64,000 nucleotides of DNA from JAJECS01 sp965243625 (GTDB taxonomy: Bacteria > Chloroflexota > UBA11872). Location: the NCBI GenBank assembly GCA_965243625.1, contig CBDEVI010000002.1:2294001-2358000 (forward strand), written 5' to 3'. A program made the position numbers and the translations under genes. The notes beneath the pieces were generated by a model, which was not told the origin of the DNA, did no database searches, and worked only from the letters and a program-made list of their open reading frames with translations. This document shows positions 27,242 through 35,833 of the stretch, one piece after another (the first letter of the stretch is position 1; every line of letters begins with the position of its first letter).

Positions 27242-28455
27242 GCGGCGGCGATCAGCGCCTCGTAGCGGGCCAGCGTGCGGTCCACCTGCCGGTCCAGCGT
27301 GAACCACTGCGCCACGCGCTGCCGGCCCGCCTCGCCAAGCTCGCGGGCGAACGCCGGGTCCTCGACGATGAGCGACAGCCGGTCGGCCAGGCCCATGGTG
27401 TCGTCGGGATGCACGGCGAATCCGGTCTCGCCGTCGGGGACGATCTCGGGTCCGGCGCCGAGGGTCGACGCAATCACCGGCGTGCCGGCGGCCATGGACT
27501 CGATCAGCGTCAGGTTGAACGGGTCCGGGTAGGTCGAGGGCGCGAGCGTGACGTCGGCGGCGTGGTAGGCGTCGCGGAGCGTGTCGGCGTGCAGCCAGCC
27601 GGGCAGAACCAGCCGGTCGCCCACGCCGAGCTCCTGCGCCATTTGGCGCAGCTTCGGCGCGTAGCGCGGGTTGTCGCCGGCGATGACCAGCCGCGCCTCG
27701 GGGTTGCGAGCCTTCGCCAGGGCGTGCAGCGCGGCTTCGGCGCCCTTTTCGCGGCTCACGCGGGCGGCCAGCAGCGCGAAGGGCGCGTCGTCGAGGCCAA
27801 GCTTCGCCCGAAACCGCGAGCCGTCGCCCTGCGCCCACCACTCGGCGTCGACGCCGTTGTGCATCACCTCGGCCCCGCCGTAGCCGTTGGCGCGCAGCGC
27901 GGTCTGCAGCGCTTTGCTGATGACGAATATGTGAGCCACGTGCGACGTCATTTGACGGTTGATGGCCGTGTTGCGCGCCGGGTTCCAGCGGAAGCGCTGG
28001 CACTTGGCGCAGTTGAACCATCGCTGGCGAAAGTCGACCCGCCCGCCGCTGCAGATGAACTTGATGCAGCAGAACAGCAGGAAGTCGTGCGCGGTGTAGG
28101 CCACCGGCGCGCCCGTGTCCGCCGCCGCCTCCAGCGAGGCGAACGACAGGTGCTGGTGCACGTTGTGGGCGTGTACCACGTCGGGCTGAAAGTCTCCCAA
28201 CGCGCGGCGCACGCCGCCGAGCACCACCGGATTCATCATGGCCACCGTGTTCCGAAATCGCTCCGGATAGCTCGACTGCAAGCGCTGCACCTGCACCGGC
28301 CCGTCCGTGGCCTCCGTGGATGCGTCGGGCCAGGTAGTCACCACCAGCACGTCGTGACCGCGCCCCGCAAACGCGCGCGCCAGGCGCTGCGCGACCACGC
28401 CCGCCCCGCCCCGGTTCGCAGGGGGATAGGTGTCAGCCAGCAGAGCGATGCGCAT
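27238..28455 (-). CDS. Glycosyltransferase family 4 protein with cysteine insert
   Basis: This 405-residue GT4 enzyme opens RIALLADTYPPANRGGAGVV. The donor half contains LLAARVSREKGAEAALHALA, STYPDPFNLTLIESMAAGTP and GPEIVPDGETGFAVHPDD. Residues about 126-155 contain an insertion with five cysteines (CC, C, then CAKC), a likely metal site seen in a subset of GT4 enzymes. The ATG at 28455 is the first gene of the reverse glycan block. A TAAAAT element 27 bases upstream may be its -10 box. Confidence 0.91.
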   Translation of the reverse strand: MRIALLADTYPPANRGGAGVVAQRLARAFAGRGHDVLVVTTWPDASTEATDGPVQVQRLQSSYPERFRNTVAMMNPVVLGGVRRALGDFQPDVVHAHNVHQHLSFASLEAAADTGAPVAYTAHDFLLFCCIKFICSGGRVDFRQRWFNCAKCQRFRWNPARNTAINRQMTSHVAHIFVISKALQTALRANGYGGAEVMHNGVDAEWWAQGDGSRFRAKLGLDDAPFALLAARVSREKGAEAALHALAKARNPEARLVIAGDNPRYAPKLRQMAQELGVGDRLVLPGWLHADTLRDAYHAADVTLAPSTYPDPFNLTLIESMAAGTPVIASTLGAGPEIVPDGETGFAVHPDDTMGLADRLSLIVEDPAFARELGEAGRQRVAQWFTLDRQVDRTLARYEALIAAA

Positions 28456-28481
28456 GGGCGCCTTCCGAATGCGTGTCCTTG

Positions 28482-28487
28482 ATTTTA
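28482..28487 (-). promoter_or_regulatory. Possible -10 element for reverse glycan block
   Basis: TAAAAT on the minus strand lies 27 bases before the ATG at 28455, in a short AT-richer stretch. No convincing -35 is seen at the expected distance, so the call is tentative. Confidence 0.25.
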
Positions 28488-28509
28488 GGAAGCCTGCGGC
28501 CGCCGTCTG

Positions 28510-28965
28510 CTACTCGTACGGACGCCCACCCTCGGGCACGTCGCGTCCCTCGTCGAGGTCCAGGCGGTCGAAGTGCCGCGTGATGTCCGTGCGGTGGGCC
28601 TGACCGCAGTCCGCCAGGAACTCCCGGAATTCGGTCCACGTCCAGCGATCGTTCTCGTCCTCGGGCGTGGCGGCCCACGACTTTCGGTTGAATTCCTCGA
28701 TCTCCTCAGGCGTGCGGGATGTCATGTGCTCGGCGATCCAGGCCCACACGTCCTCGTCCGTCGGGCGGTCGCGTAGTGCTTCGATGAAGTCGTCGGGCGA
28801 GACGCCGAGGAAGTCGAACAAGCGCTCCGACCGTCCGGTCCGGGCCACGTACTCGCCCAGCGTTCCCGCCAGGTCCGCCCGACCCTTGTCGATGCTGCGC
28901 GGCAGAAACACGATGCCGCCGAGCCTTTCGTAGGGGCTGCGCGGCACCTCGCGCGTCAGGTCCAT
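28510..28965 (-). CDS. DUF5069 family protein, copy 1
   Basis: This 151-residue protein begins MDLTREVPRSPYERLGGIVF and ends with the conserved block RTDITRHFDRLDLDEGRDVP. Both are characteristic of DUF5069, a family of unknown function. There is no signal peptide or membrane helix. A paralogue lies at 44398-44838. It starts four bases after the acylase stop and is the last gene of a three-gene reverse operon. The ATG at 28965 is chosen because it gives the conserved N-terminus shared by both copies. Confidence 0.85.
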   Translation of the reverse strand: MDLTREVPRSPYERLGGIVFLPRSIDKGRADLAGTLGEYVARTGRSERLFDFLGVSPDDFIEALRDRPTDEDVWAWIAEHMTSRTPEEIEEFNRKSWAATPEDENDRWTWTEFREFLADCGQAHRTDITRHFDRLDLDEGRDVPEGGRPYE

Positions 28966-28969
28966 GGCG

Positions 28970-31372
28970 TCACTCCTTTGGCTGCAACGTCCGCGTGTGG
29001 CTGATCGTTGCGCGCACGTCGTCGCGTTCCAAGGGGACCTGGCGATAGCGGCCCGCCAGCCAGTCGCCGAACTGGTCCGCATAGTGCGGGCTGCCCGGCT
29101 GCCCCGACGGTCCCGCCGCGTCCAGCGACCACAGGCAGGCCGGCGACTCCGCCACGTCCACGATCAGTCGATAGTTCGCGCCGCCGGTCGATTCGAATTC
29201 GGGCGACGACCCCGTGTTGCACACGACGAAGCCGTTGCCGCTCGAGGATTCGCCGCCGCGGTCGAGCAAGCGTCCCAGGTCGCCGCGATCCGTCAGCAGG
29301 TGGGGCAGCCACACCTTGTGCAGCCCGCCCCAGCTCCACGCGGACATGTCGTCGCCGAGCCGCTCGGTGAGCAGGTCGAGGGCGCGGACCATGGCCGATC
29401 GCGCCGCCGCGTCACGCGCCTCCGCCGAGGCAAACCACCCCGCTTCGTCGTCGCCCAGCAGGCCCAGCGACAGCGTGCCGATGCCTCCCGCAACGAAGGC
29501 CGCCGGATCGCCCACGGCCAGCGCCGACGCGTCGGCCGAGAAGCGTTCCGAGGCCACCGCCTCGTCCCATTGCTGATGGAAGGCCTCGAAGATCGCCGCC
29601 GGCGCGCTCTCGGCGTCCATGCGGCAGTCCCAGTCGCGCAGCGCCGCGGCGGCCGTCTGCAGCCGCGCGTCGCCGCCGTCCAGGATGCGCGTCAGCGCGT
29701 CGACCGCGTTCACCGCCCGCAGCGACAGCGGGTCGTACTGCATCGCGGCCACCTCCTGGCGGGTTTGGGCCTCGCGCGACTCGATCATCTCCCGGATACG
29801 CCGCGCGCGGTAGCCGCTGGGCGACGTGTTCGCCAGCGGATAGGGATAGTCGGCGGGCGCCGGCAGGTTATTGGCCGTTGCCACCCAGCCGCGCTCGGGG
29901 TCGCGAACGCTGGGCATGCCCTCGAACGGCGTCAACCCCGTCCAGGCGTCGGCGGGGTCCCAGCCGCGGCGGTAGCCGCGCTCCACGCGCGACCGCAGCG
30001 GCACCCGGCCCGTCGCGCGGTAGCCGAAGCCGCCGTCCACGTCCGCGAGCACCATGCTCAGCGTCGGCGACACCCAGCCCCGCAGGGCGTCTTCGAGCTC
30101 ATCGCAGGACCCGGCCAGGTTCCACTCCAGCAGCGCCGTCGGCCAGGCGCAGGGCAGCGCCCCGGCCCAGCGCAGCGAGACTGGTCCAGTGCCTTGCGCG
30201 AATCCCGGCAGGATGTCATCCACGATCGGTCCGTTGCGCGAGGACCGGATCGTTTCCTCGCGCACGCCTTCGCCGCGCACGGTGATGGATTCCACCCGTT
30301 CCTGCGCCGGTTCCCATTGGCCGTCGTAGAGGAAGGCGCCGGGATGCGCCGGGTCGGTGCGCTCCTGGTAGAGATCGCGCTGCGAGCTGATGTTGTTGGT
30401 GATGCCCCAGGCGACCCGCAGGTTGCGGCCGAAGATGATCCCCGGCGCTCCCGCATAGCCTGAGCCGGCCACGTTGTACCGGCCACCGACCAGGTGGACC
30501 TGGTACCAGCAGCAGGGCGAGCCGAAGGCGATGTGCGGATCGCTGGCCACCATGCCGCCGCCCGACGCGCTGCGGCTGGGGCCGATCACCCAGTTGTTGC
30601 TGCCGGTGCAGTCGTCGACCCCGCCCAGCGCCGGCTCCAGCGGGTCCGCGCCGCTGCCGGCGCTCGCGTACTCCCCGGGATGCAGAATCGTCTCGTCGAT
30701 GGCCTCGGCGGTCATGAAGGCGCGGTAGAGCGGACCGTCGCCCAGCACACGCCGCGCCACCTCGGGAATGGCAATGACGGGAAACCGCCCGGTGAGATAC
30801 CAGCGGAACTCACCCAGCAGCGCGATGGAGTCGAGCGGCCGCCAGGGCTCCGGCCGATAGTCGAGCAGGTCGAACTCGATGGGCAGCCGGTCGCGGCACT
30901 CGTCGATGAACGCGTTCACGCCCGCCGCGAAGGCGTCGTAGCGCGCGGCCGTCTCGGCGGGCAGGCGGGCCGTTTCCTCCTCCGCGATGCGATGCAGCCC
31001 GACCGTGCGCACGAGCAGGTCGTAGTCGAACGCCTCGGGACCCAAAACCTCCGCCAGCCGTCCCACCGCCCGCCGCCGCAGATAGTCCATCTGGAACAGC
31101 CGGTCCTGCGCCATGGCGTAGCCGTAGCCCACGAAGAGGTCGGTTTCATCCTCGGCGTAGACGTGCGCGAGTCCGCTCGTGTCGCGCTGGATCTCGACCG
31201 CGGCGCCCACCGGACCCGACCGCTGTCCATCGGTCGCCGCCAGCCGGCTCTCGAGCTCCTGGTTCCACCAGGTCTCGAACTGGGCGTCGCTCAACCCGGC
31301 GGCGGCGCGGACGGCGTCAATCGGCTCGCCGCGGCCCAACTGGTGCAGGATCCGGCGCGAGTCGATGGCCAT
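28970..31372 (-). CDS. Penicillin-acylase family N-terminal-nucleophile amidase
   Basis: This 800-residue protein is an Ntn hydrolase. The expected autocatalytic cleavage site and nucleophile are in CTGSNNWVIGP, with serine 258 as the probable new N-terminus of the beta chain. GGGMVASDPHIAFGSPCCWYQ and NISSQRDLYQE are further family motifs. Relatives hydrolyse amides such as beta-lactams, acyl-homoserine lactones or aliphatic amides. Most family members have a secretion signal, but this one starts with a soluble helical region (DSRRILHQLGRGEPIDAVRA), suggesting cytoplasmic action. It is flanked by a beta-propeller hydrolase gene and DUF5069 with four-base gaps. Confidence 0.9.
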   Translation of the reverse strand: MAIDSRRILHQLGRGEPIDAVRAAAGLSDAQFETWWNQELESRLAATDGQRSGPVGAAVEIQRDTSGLAHVYAEDETDLFVGYGYAMAQDRLFQMDYLRRRAVGRLAEVLGPEAFDYDLLVRTVGLHRIAEEETARLPAETAARYDAFAAGVNAFIDECRDRLPIEFDLLDYRPEPWRPLDSIALLGEFRWYLTGRFPVIAIPEVARRVLGDGPLYRAFMTAEAIDETILHPGEYASAGSGADPLEPALGGVDDCTGSNNWVIGPSRSASGGGMVASDPHIAFGSPCCWYQVHLVGGRYNVAGSGYAGAPGIIFGRNLRVAWGITNNISSQRDLYQERTDPAHPGAFLYDGQWEPAQERVESITVRGEGVREETIRSSRNGPIVDDILPGFAQGTGPVSLRWAGALPCAWPTALLEWNLAGSCDELEDALRGWVSPTLSMVLADVDGGFGYRATGRVPLRSRVERGYRRGWDPADAWTGLTPFEGMPSVRDPERGWVATANNLPAPADYPYPLANTSPSGYRARRIREMIESREAQTRQEVAAMQYDPLSLRAVNAVDALTRILDGGDARLQTAAAALRDWDCRMDAESAPAAIFEAFHQQWDEAVASERFSADASALAVGDPAAFVAGGIGTLSLGLLGDDEAGWFASAEARDAAARSAMVRALDLLTERLGDDMSAWSWGGLHKVWLPHLLTDRGDLGRLLDRGGESSSGNGFVVCNTGSSPEFESTGGANYRLIVDVAESPACLWSLDAAGPSGQPGSPHYADQFGDWLAGRYRQVPLERDDVRATISHTRTLQPKE

Positions 31373-31376
31373 GGCT

Positions 31377-32903
31377 CTACTCCCAGGCGTATCCGTACAG
31401 GCGAGATCGGAGCAAATGGAATCGGACCGCGCACTCGTCCAGCGGACACACGTCGCCGCCGGTCCAGCGCGCCGGCGCGGCGGTGGAGTCGCCGCGCCAC
31501 GGGATGAAATCGTCCTTGCCGAAGCCCTCCACGACGTTGCCGTCCGGGTCCAGCAGCTCCGCGTGCAGCTCGCCCTCAGCCACGGTCGAAGTCGCGGCGT
31601 TGAGGATCAGCCGCTTGCCGCCGACGGGCAGCGGGTGCGTCGTCAAGGTGCCCACCACGTCGCCGCCGGGACCTGAGACTGCCGCCCAGTAGCGATTGAC
31701 GGCCCAACTGGCGCGGCAGATGGCGGAGAAGAACGGCCAGATCGTCGGGCCCTTGGCCGCCGGGTCGCCGTGCAAGCCCTCGGTGCCCGAGAAATACATG
31801 TAGTGCCGGCCGTTGTGCTCGACCATGTGGTGCGAGGGCCACAGCATGCCGCCGCCGTAGTCGCCCAGCGCCCCGACCGCGACCGCGGGCAGGCGCACGC
31901 GCCGGTCCCAGATGCGCCCGTCCGCGCTGCCGCCCAGCTGCAGCTCGATAGTCTGCGTGCGGTTGAGGTAAATGGCGATCACGCCGATATATCCGCTCCG
32001 CACCGGCGTGACGCAGAGCTCCATGATCTGGACGTCATGCGGGTCGTAGATGTCCGGCTGGATGATGGTTTCGAAGGGGCTCCAATCCGAGCCGTCGGGG
32101 CTCGTGCGCCGCGCCATGACCCGACGGCCCTCGGCAAAGACGTCGTAGGCCACCAGCCCGCCCGGATGCACCGGCTCACCCAGCTTGTGCGTCGCAAAGT
32201 AGGTGCCGTCCGCGTCGCGGAAGACGTAGGTGGTGTCCGCCGTGTGCTTGGGGTTCTCGTACGGGATCACCAGACGGACGCCGGGAACCGCCACTTCCAG
32301 GACCGGACCTTCGCTCACCGTCCAGTTGATGCCGTCCGGCGAGAAATAGCGATACATGCCGCGCGCCTGCTTCTCGCCCGGCGGCGGAGGCGGCAGCCCG
32401 CGAATGTGTCCCGGTCCGCCGCCGATGGTGTTGCCGGGATCGCGCATCACGAACATCTCGTAGCGGCGGTCGGGCTCGGCGTCCGGGTCGATCATCACCG
32501 AGCTGTACATGCTCGGGCCGCCCGACTCGAAGTCCAGCAGGATGTTCGTGCGCGGGTGTCCCGGCTGCGGGCACAGATCCAGCTCGGGACGCGTCCACTC
32601 CACGCCGTCTTCCGAGGTTAGGTAGGTCACGCGCCGGTAGTTCTCGAAATATCCCGCCGTCAGCGGCGTCGAGACGTGCCAGGCCTTCCACAGACCGTCG
32701 ATCGGGTCATGGGCGAACGTGCCGTGGGCGAACACCGAGCCGCTGTCCCAGGGCATGGCCGGCGTCACCAGGGGATTGTTGGGATCCAGCTCGCCCAGCT
32801 CCTGGCGCCAGGCCAGCATATGCTGCTCGGCGACGTCGTCGACCAGGATCATCGAGAGACAGTCGGTGCGCCGCTTGACGCTCGTGGGAAACGAGAAGGC
32901 CAT
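31377..32903 (-). CDS. Five-bladed beta-propeller hydrolase-like protein
   Basis: This 508-residue protein consists of repeated beta blades such as YLTSEDGVEWTRP, YFSPDGINWTVSEG and RTSPDGSDWSPFE. The pattern matches the five-bladed propeller superfamily of GH32, GH43 and GH68-type proteins. Acidic residues at blade starts (HGTFAHDPIDGLWKAW, YDPHDVQIMELCVT) could be catalytic, but I cannot assign the full triad. There is no signal peptide. The ATG at 32903 is chosen because the longer upstream frame is not protein-like. It is first in an operon with the acylase and DUF5069 genes and diverges from a Gfo/Idh gene across 126 bases. Confidence 0.82.
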   Translation of the reverse strand: MAFSFPTSVKRRTDCLSMILVDDVAEQHMLAWRQELGELDPNNPLVTPAMPWDSGSVFAHGTFAHDPIDGLWKAWHVSTPLTAGYFENYRRVTYLTSEDGVEWTRPELDLCPQPGHPRTNILLDFESGGPSMYSSVMIDPDAEPDRRYEMFVMRDPGNTIGGGPGHIRGLPPPPPGEKQARGMYRYFSPDGINWTVSEGPVLEVAVPGVRLVIPYENPKHTADTTYVFRDADGTYFATHKLGEPVHPGGLVAYDVFAEGRRVMARRTSPDGSDWSPFETIIQPDIYDPHDVQIMELCVTPVRSGYIGVIAIYLNRTQTIELQLGGSADGRIWDRRVRLPAVAVGALGDYGGGMLWPSHHMVEHNGRHYMYFSGTEGLHGDPAAKGPTIWPFFSAICRASWAVNRYWAAVSGPGGDVVGTLTTHPLPVGGKRLILNAATSTVAEGELHAELLDPDGNVVEGFGKDDFIPWRGDSTAAPARWTGGDVCPLDECAVRFHLLRSRLYGYAWE

Positions 32904-33029
32904 AGTCGTCCCTGTGCGGGCGCCGCAACGTCTTGGGGCGCGGCGAGCGAGCCTAGCAAAACCCTCGGCGGCGCCCCGTGTTAGGTTTCCGCTACGTGGC
33001 CGCCCAGGAGGATCCAGCCCATCGACACG

Positions 33030-33989
33030 GTGCGGATCGGCATGGTGGGCGCGGGCCGTTTGGCCAACACCGCTCACTATCCCTCGTTGGCGGCGATGCC
33101 CGACGTGGAGATCGTCGGCATCGCGGAGCTGAACGCCGAACGCCTGCAAGCGACGGCCGACATGTACGACGTGGCCGGGCGCTATCGCGACTTTCGCGAG
33201 CTGGTCGCGCGGGAGAAGCCCGACGCGGTCTACGCGATCATGCCGCCGCAGTACCTGCACAACCTCGTGGTGGACCTGCTGGAGCTGGGCGTCCACGTCT
33301 TCGTGGAAAAGCCGCCCGCCCTCACCACCTACCAGACCGAGGCGCTCGCGTGGTACGCCGACCGCCACGACCGGCTGACCATGGTCGGGTTCAACCGGCG
33401 CTACATCGAAATGCTGCGCCTGTGCCGGGCGGCGATCACCGAGCGCGGGCCGCTGCACCAGTGCCTGACAGGGTTCCACAAGTTCGAGGGCCGGCCCGAC
33501 GGCTACGGCTACGGCCGCGGCGCCGGTTCGCACCTCACGACCGACATCGTCCACTCGGTGGACACCATGCGCTGGATGGCCGGCGGCGAGGTGGTGTCGG
33601 TCGCCGCCGACAACCGCGCCGTGGACATGCCGTTCGTCAACAACCACAACGCCCTCGTCACCTTCAGCACCGGCTGCACGGCCATCCTCACGGCCTCGCG
33701 TCGATCAGGCCGGCGGGACCACTACTTCGAGATGCACGGGCAGGGCGTCTCGGCCTTCTCGGACGACCAATGGCGCGCCACGATCTATCGCGACGGCGCC
33801 GCTGAGGGCGAATCGGTCGACGCCGCGGAGGTCGGCGGTGGGTCGGAAGTGATCTATCGCTTCGGCTTCTTCGCCGAGAACCGGCATTTCATCGACTCGA
33901 TCAAGACCGGCCGCCAGCCCGCCACGTGCTTTGCCGACGCGGTCAAGACCATGGACCTGGTCGACCGCATCATGCAGTCGCAGATCTAG
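33030..33989 (+). CDS. Gfo/Idh/MocA family oxidoreductase
   Basis: This 319-residue protein has the Rossmann loop MVGAGRLANTAHYPSL and the family EKP motif in VFVEKPPALTTYQTEAL, followed by the C-terminal alpha/beta domain (GFHKFEG, GSHLTTDIVHSVDTMRWM). The family oxidises or epimerises sugars, inositols and related compounds with NAD(P). The GTG at 33030 immediately precedes the first beta strand. It diverges from the beta-propeller hydrolase gene, suggesting shared control of a carbohydrate pathway. Confidence 0.9.
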   Translation: MRIGMVGAGRLANTAHYPSLAAMPDVEIVGIAELNAERLQATADMYDVAGRYRDFRELVAREKPDAVYAIMPPQYLHNLVVDLLELGVHVFVEKPPALTTYQTEALAWYADRHDRLTMVGFNRRYIEMLRLCRAAITERGPLHQCLTGFHKFEGRPDGYGYGRGAGSHLTTDIVHSVDTMRWMAGGEVVSVAADNRAVDMPFVNNHNALVTFSTGCTAILTASRRSGRRDHYFEMHGQGVSAFSDDQWRATIYRDGAAEGESVDAAEVGGGSEVIYRFGFFAENRHFIDSIKTGRQPATCFADAVKTMDLVDRIMQSQI

Positions 33990-34040
33990 GGGGCCGGTCC
34001 ACACCCCGGCGGGGGCTTTGCCTAACCGTCAGTCTCGGTC

Positions 34041-34104
34041 GGGGCAGCCCTTGTGGCGGCCGGGATCGAATCGGACGGGCGCCCACAAGGGACGCCCCTA
34101 CAAG
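34041..34104. repeat. Dispersed palindromic repeat, family B
   Basis: GCAGCCCTTGTGGCGGCC faces GGGCGCCCACAAGGG followed by ACGCCCCTAC, forming an interrupted inverted repeat. Related copies lie at 44291-44325 and 63511-63591. No gene is seen between 33990 and 34285; this and family A fill most of the gap. Confidence 0.75.
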
Positions 34105-34157
34105 ATTGCGCCACGGTCTCTCACTTGGGAGGGGCTTGGTCTGAGCGACGGTCCGGC

Positions 34158-34192
34158 TCCTTCTCCCACGGGGAGAGGGATGGGGTGAGGGG
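34158..34192 (+). repeat. Terminator-like palindromic repeat, family A
   Basis: CTTCTCCC and GGGAGAGGG arms are followed by ATGGGGTGAGGGG, the same pattern as at 17798-17830. It sits between the Gfo/Idh stop and the end of the convergent Fic gene and may act as a hairpin terminator. Confidence 0.75.
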
Positions 34193-34285
34193 ATCCGCCC
34201 AGGTCTACTGCCCACAAAGGTGTGAGTCACGGCTGAGGGGTCGGAGACCGCGGAGCGAGTCATGGGGACGCCGGGCGCGGGCCTC

Positions 34286-35458
34286 TCAGCCTGCCCGATT
34301 GCTACTCCCCAGCGGCAGCTCTTGCTGGCGCCGGTCATCCTCGAACGGGTCCGGAATGGGCGTCCGATCACGACGGATCGACTCCTCCAGCGCCTTCAGC
34401 GCTTCGGAGGCCACGTAGTACCGCCCACGCGCCTGCCCCTGCGCCACCAAAAGGCCCGTATCGCTCAGCGCCTTCAGGTCGCGGCCCGCGACTGCGAGGC
34501 TGACCTCGGCGAAGTCGCGATAGGTCGCGTTTCGCACGCGGAAACCCTGCGCGGCGTCCCAAAGCGCGCCGAAGCACCGTTCGGGCAACCGACGGCGGGA
34601 CAACTCCAGCTCCAGCACCTCTGAACGGCGTTCCCCTTCCGCCGCCCGACGCAGCAGCGTCGACGCCTGGCGGTAGTGCGCGGTCAGCACAAACCGAACC
34701 CACGGGCGAGCGTCCCGCTGAGGCTGCCAAGCGCCTCCGCCGACCTCGGCCAGCACGCCGTAGTAGGCGTCCGTATTTCGGCCCAGGTACTCCTCGATGC
34801 TGACGAACGCCGGCTCCAGCATCACCTCGCGCGCGAGCACCAGCGCCTGCAGTCCCCGCGCCATTCGCCCATTCCCATCGCGGAACGGGTGGATCATGAC
34901 GAGGTTGAGGTGCGCCATCGCGCCGCGGATTACTGCTGGTCCGGCTGGATCTTGCTCGCGCAGTTCCGCGACCAGTTCTTCCATGAGCCCGGGAACCTCA
35001 ATGGCGTCCGGACCCTCGTACACGATGTCGCCCGATCGTTCGTCGCGAACGTGGACCGGCCCGGACCGCCAACGTCCCGGTCGCAGGCCCAGGTCGTACT
35101 GCATCATCATGTAGTGCAGGCTCCGGATCAGCGACGCGTCGTACTCGAAGTGCGGATCGTCCGCGAGCTGCAGGACAAACGTCATGGCCTCGCGGTAGCC
35201 CTGGATCGCCGCCCACACGTCCTCCGGCGCGTCCAGCGGCTCGCCGCCGCCCACGGCCGCCACGGCGTCGTCCAGCGAGACGTTCAGTCCCTCGATGCTG
35301 TTGGAGCCCTGGATCGCCCGCGCGGACGCCACTCGACGCAGCAGACCGGTCCAGCGCCGCTGCTCGGAGACCTGGCCGCGAAGCGCGAGGCGCAGCTCAT
35401 CCACGCGGGCGCAGATGTCCGCTTCCTGCTCATCGAGCGGCGGCATGTGGAAAAGCAT
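34286..35458 (-). CDS. Fic-domain AMP-transferase-like protein
   Basis: This 390-residue protein has an intact Fic active site, HPFRDGNGRMAR (residues 190-201), where the histidine is catalytic and the rest binds nucleotide phosphate. An inhibitory motif (S/T)xxxE(G/N) is present as SNSIEG, residues 52-57, so it is a class II-type Fic protein that can block its own ATP site. The C-terminal 120 residues look like a winged-helix domain (RNATYRDFAEVSLAVAGRDL), common in Fic regulators. Targets are unknown. It has its own AT-rich upstream region and no co-directional neighbour. Confidence 0.92.
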   Translation of the reverse strand: MLFHMPPLDEQEADICARVDELRLALRGQVSEQRRWTGLLRRVASARAIQGSNSIEGLNVSLDDAVAAVGGGEPLDAPEDVWAAIQGYREAMTFVLQLADDPHFEYDASLIRSLHYMMMQYDLGLRPGRWRSGPVHVRDERSGDIVYEGPDAIEVPGLMEELVAELREQDPAGPAVIRGAMAHLNLVMIHPFRDGNGRMARGLQALVLAREVMLEPAFVSIEEYLGRNTDAYYGVLAEVGGGAWQPQRDARPWVRFVLTAHYRQASTLLRRAAEGERRSEVLELELSRRRLPERCFGALWDAAQGFRVRNATYRDFAEVSLAVAGRDLKALSDTGLLVAQGQARGRYYVASEALKALEESIRRDRTPIPDPFEDDRRQQELPLGSSNRAG

Positions 35459-35493
35459 GTCGAATAGTTCTATTCACACCAACGGCTAGTCGT

Positions 35494-35499
35494 ATTATA
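35494..35499 (-). promoter_or_regulatory. Probable -10 box for the Fic gene
   Basis: A perfect TATAAT on the minus strand lies 35 bases before the Fic ATG, in an AT-rich stretch unlike the surrounding GC-rich DNA. A weak -35 candidate (TTCAAG) lies 16 bases further upstream. Confidence 0.45.
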
Positions 35500-35687
35500 T
35501 ACAACTACAGATTGTCTTGAATATGTCTTCACGTCGTTTAGTGGAAAACAATACGACATTGCACCGGTCTTCGGGCGCGGGAGTTGGCAAGGCGTCGACC
35601 GTGGACGGCGTCTGAATCCGAGCGTCTCCGGATTCACGATTGCTTCCGCGCGATTGCCGGGCCATCTACTCTTGGCGGCGAAGCTTT

Positions 35688-35760
35688 GGCCCCGTAGCTC
35701 AGTTGGATAGAGCGGTGGTTTCCTAAACCACGCGCCCCGGTTCGAGTCCGGGCGGGGCTG
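35688..35760 (+). tRNA. tRNA-Arg (anticodon CCT)
   Basis: The 73-base sequence folds as a tRNA. The acceptor arms are GGCCCCG and CGGGGCT (one G-T pair). GCTC/GAGC forms the D stem, GTGGT/ACCAC the anticodon stem around loop TTCCTAA, and CCCGG/CCGGG the T stem with loop TTCGAGT. The anticodon CCT reads AGG arginine codons. The variable loop is short (four bases) and CCA is not encoded. Confidence 0.95.
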
Positions 35761-35833
35761 CCGGACCGCGTCGGAGGTCGGCGCCCTTCGCCTACCATGA
35801 GACGGCTGGGCTTGGCGCTGGGAGGTCGCCCCC

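Noticed and set aside
35688..35760. tRNA-Arg as an attachment site for an integrated element
   Set aside because: I found no copy of the tRNA 3' end nearby and no integrase gene in the window.
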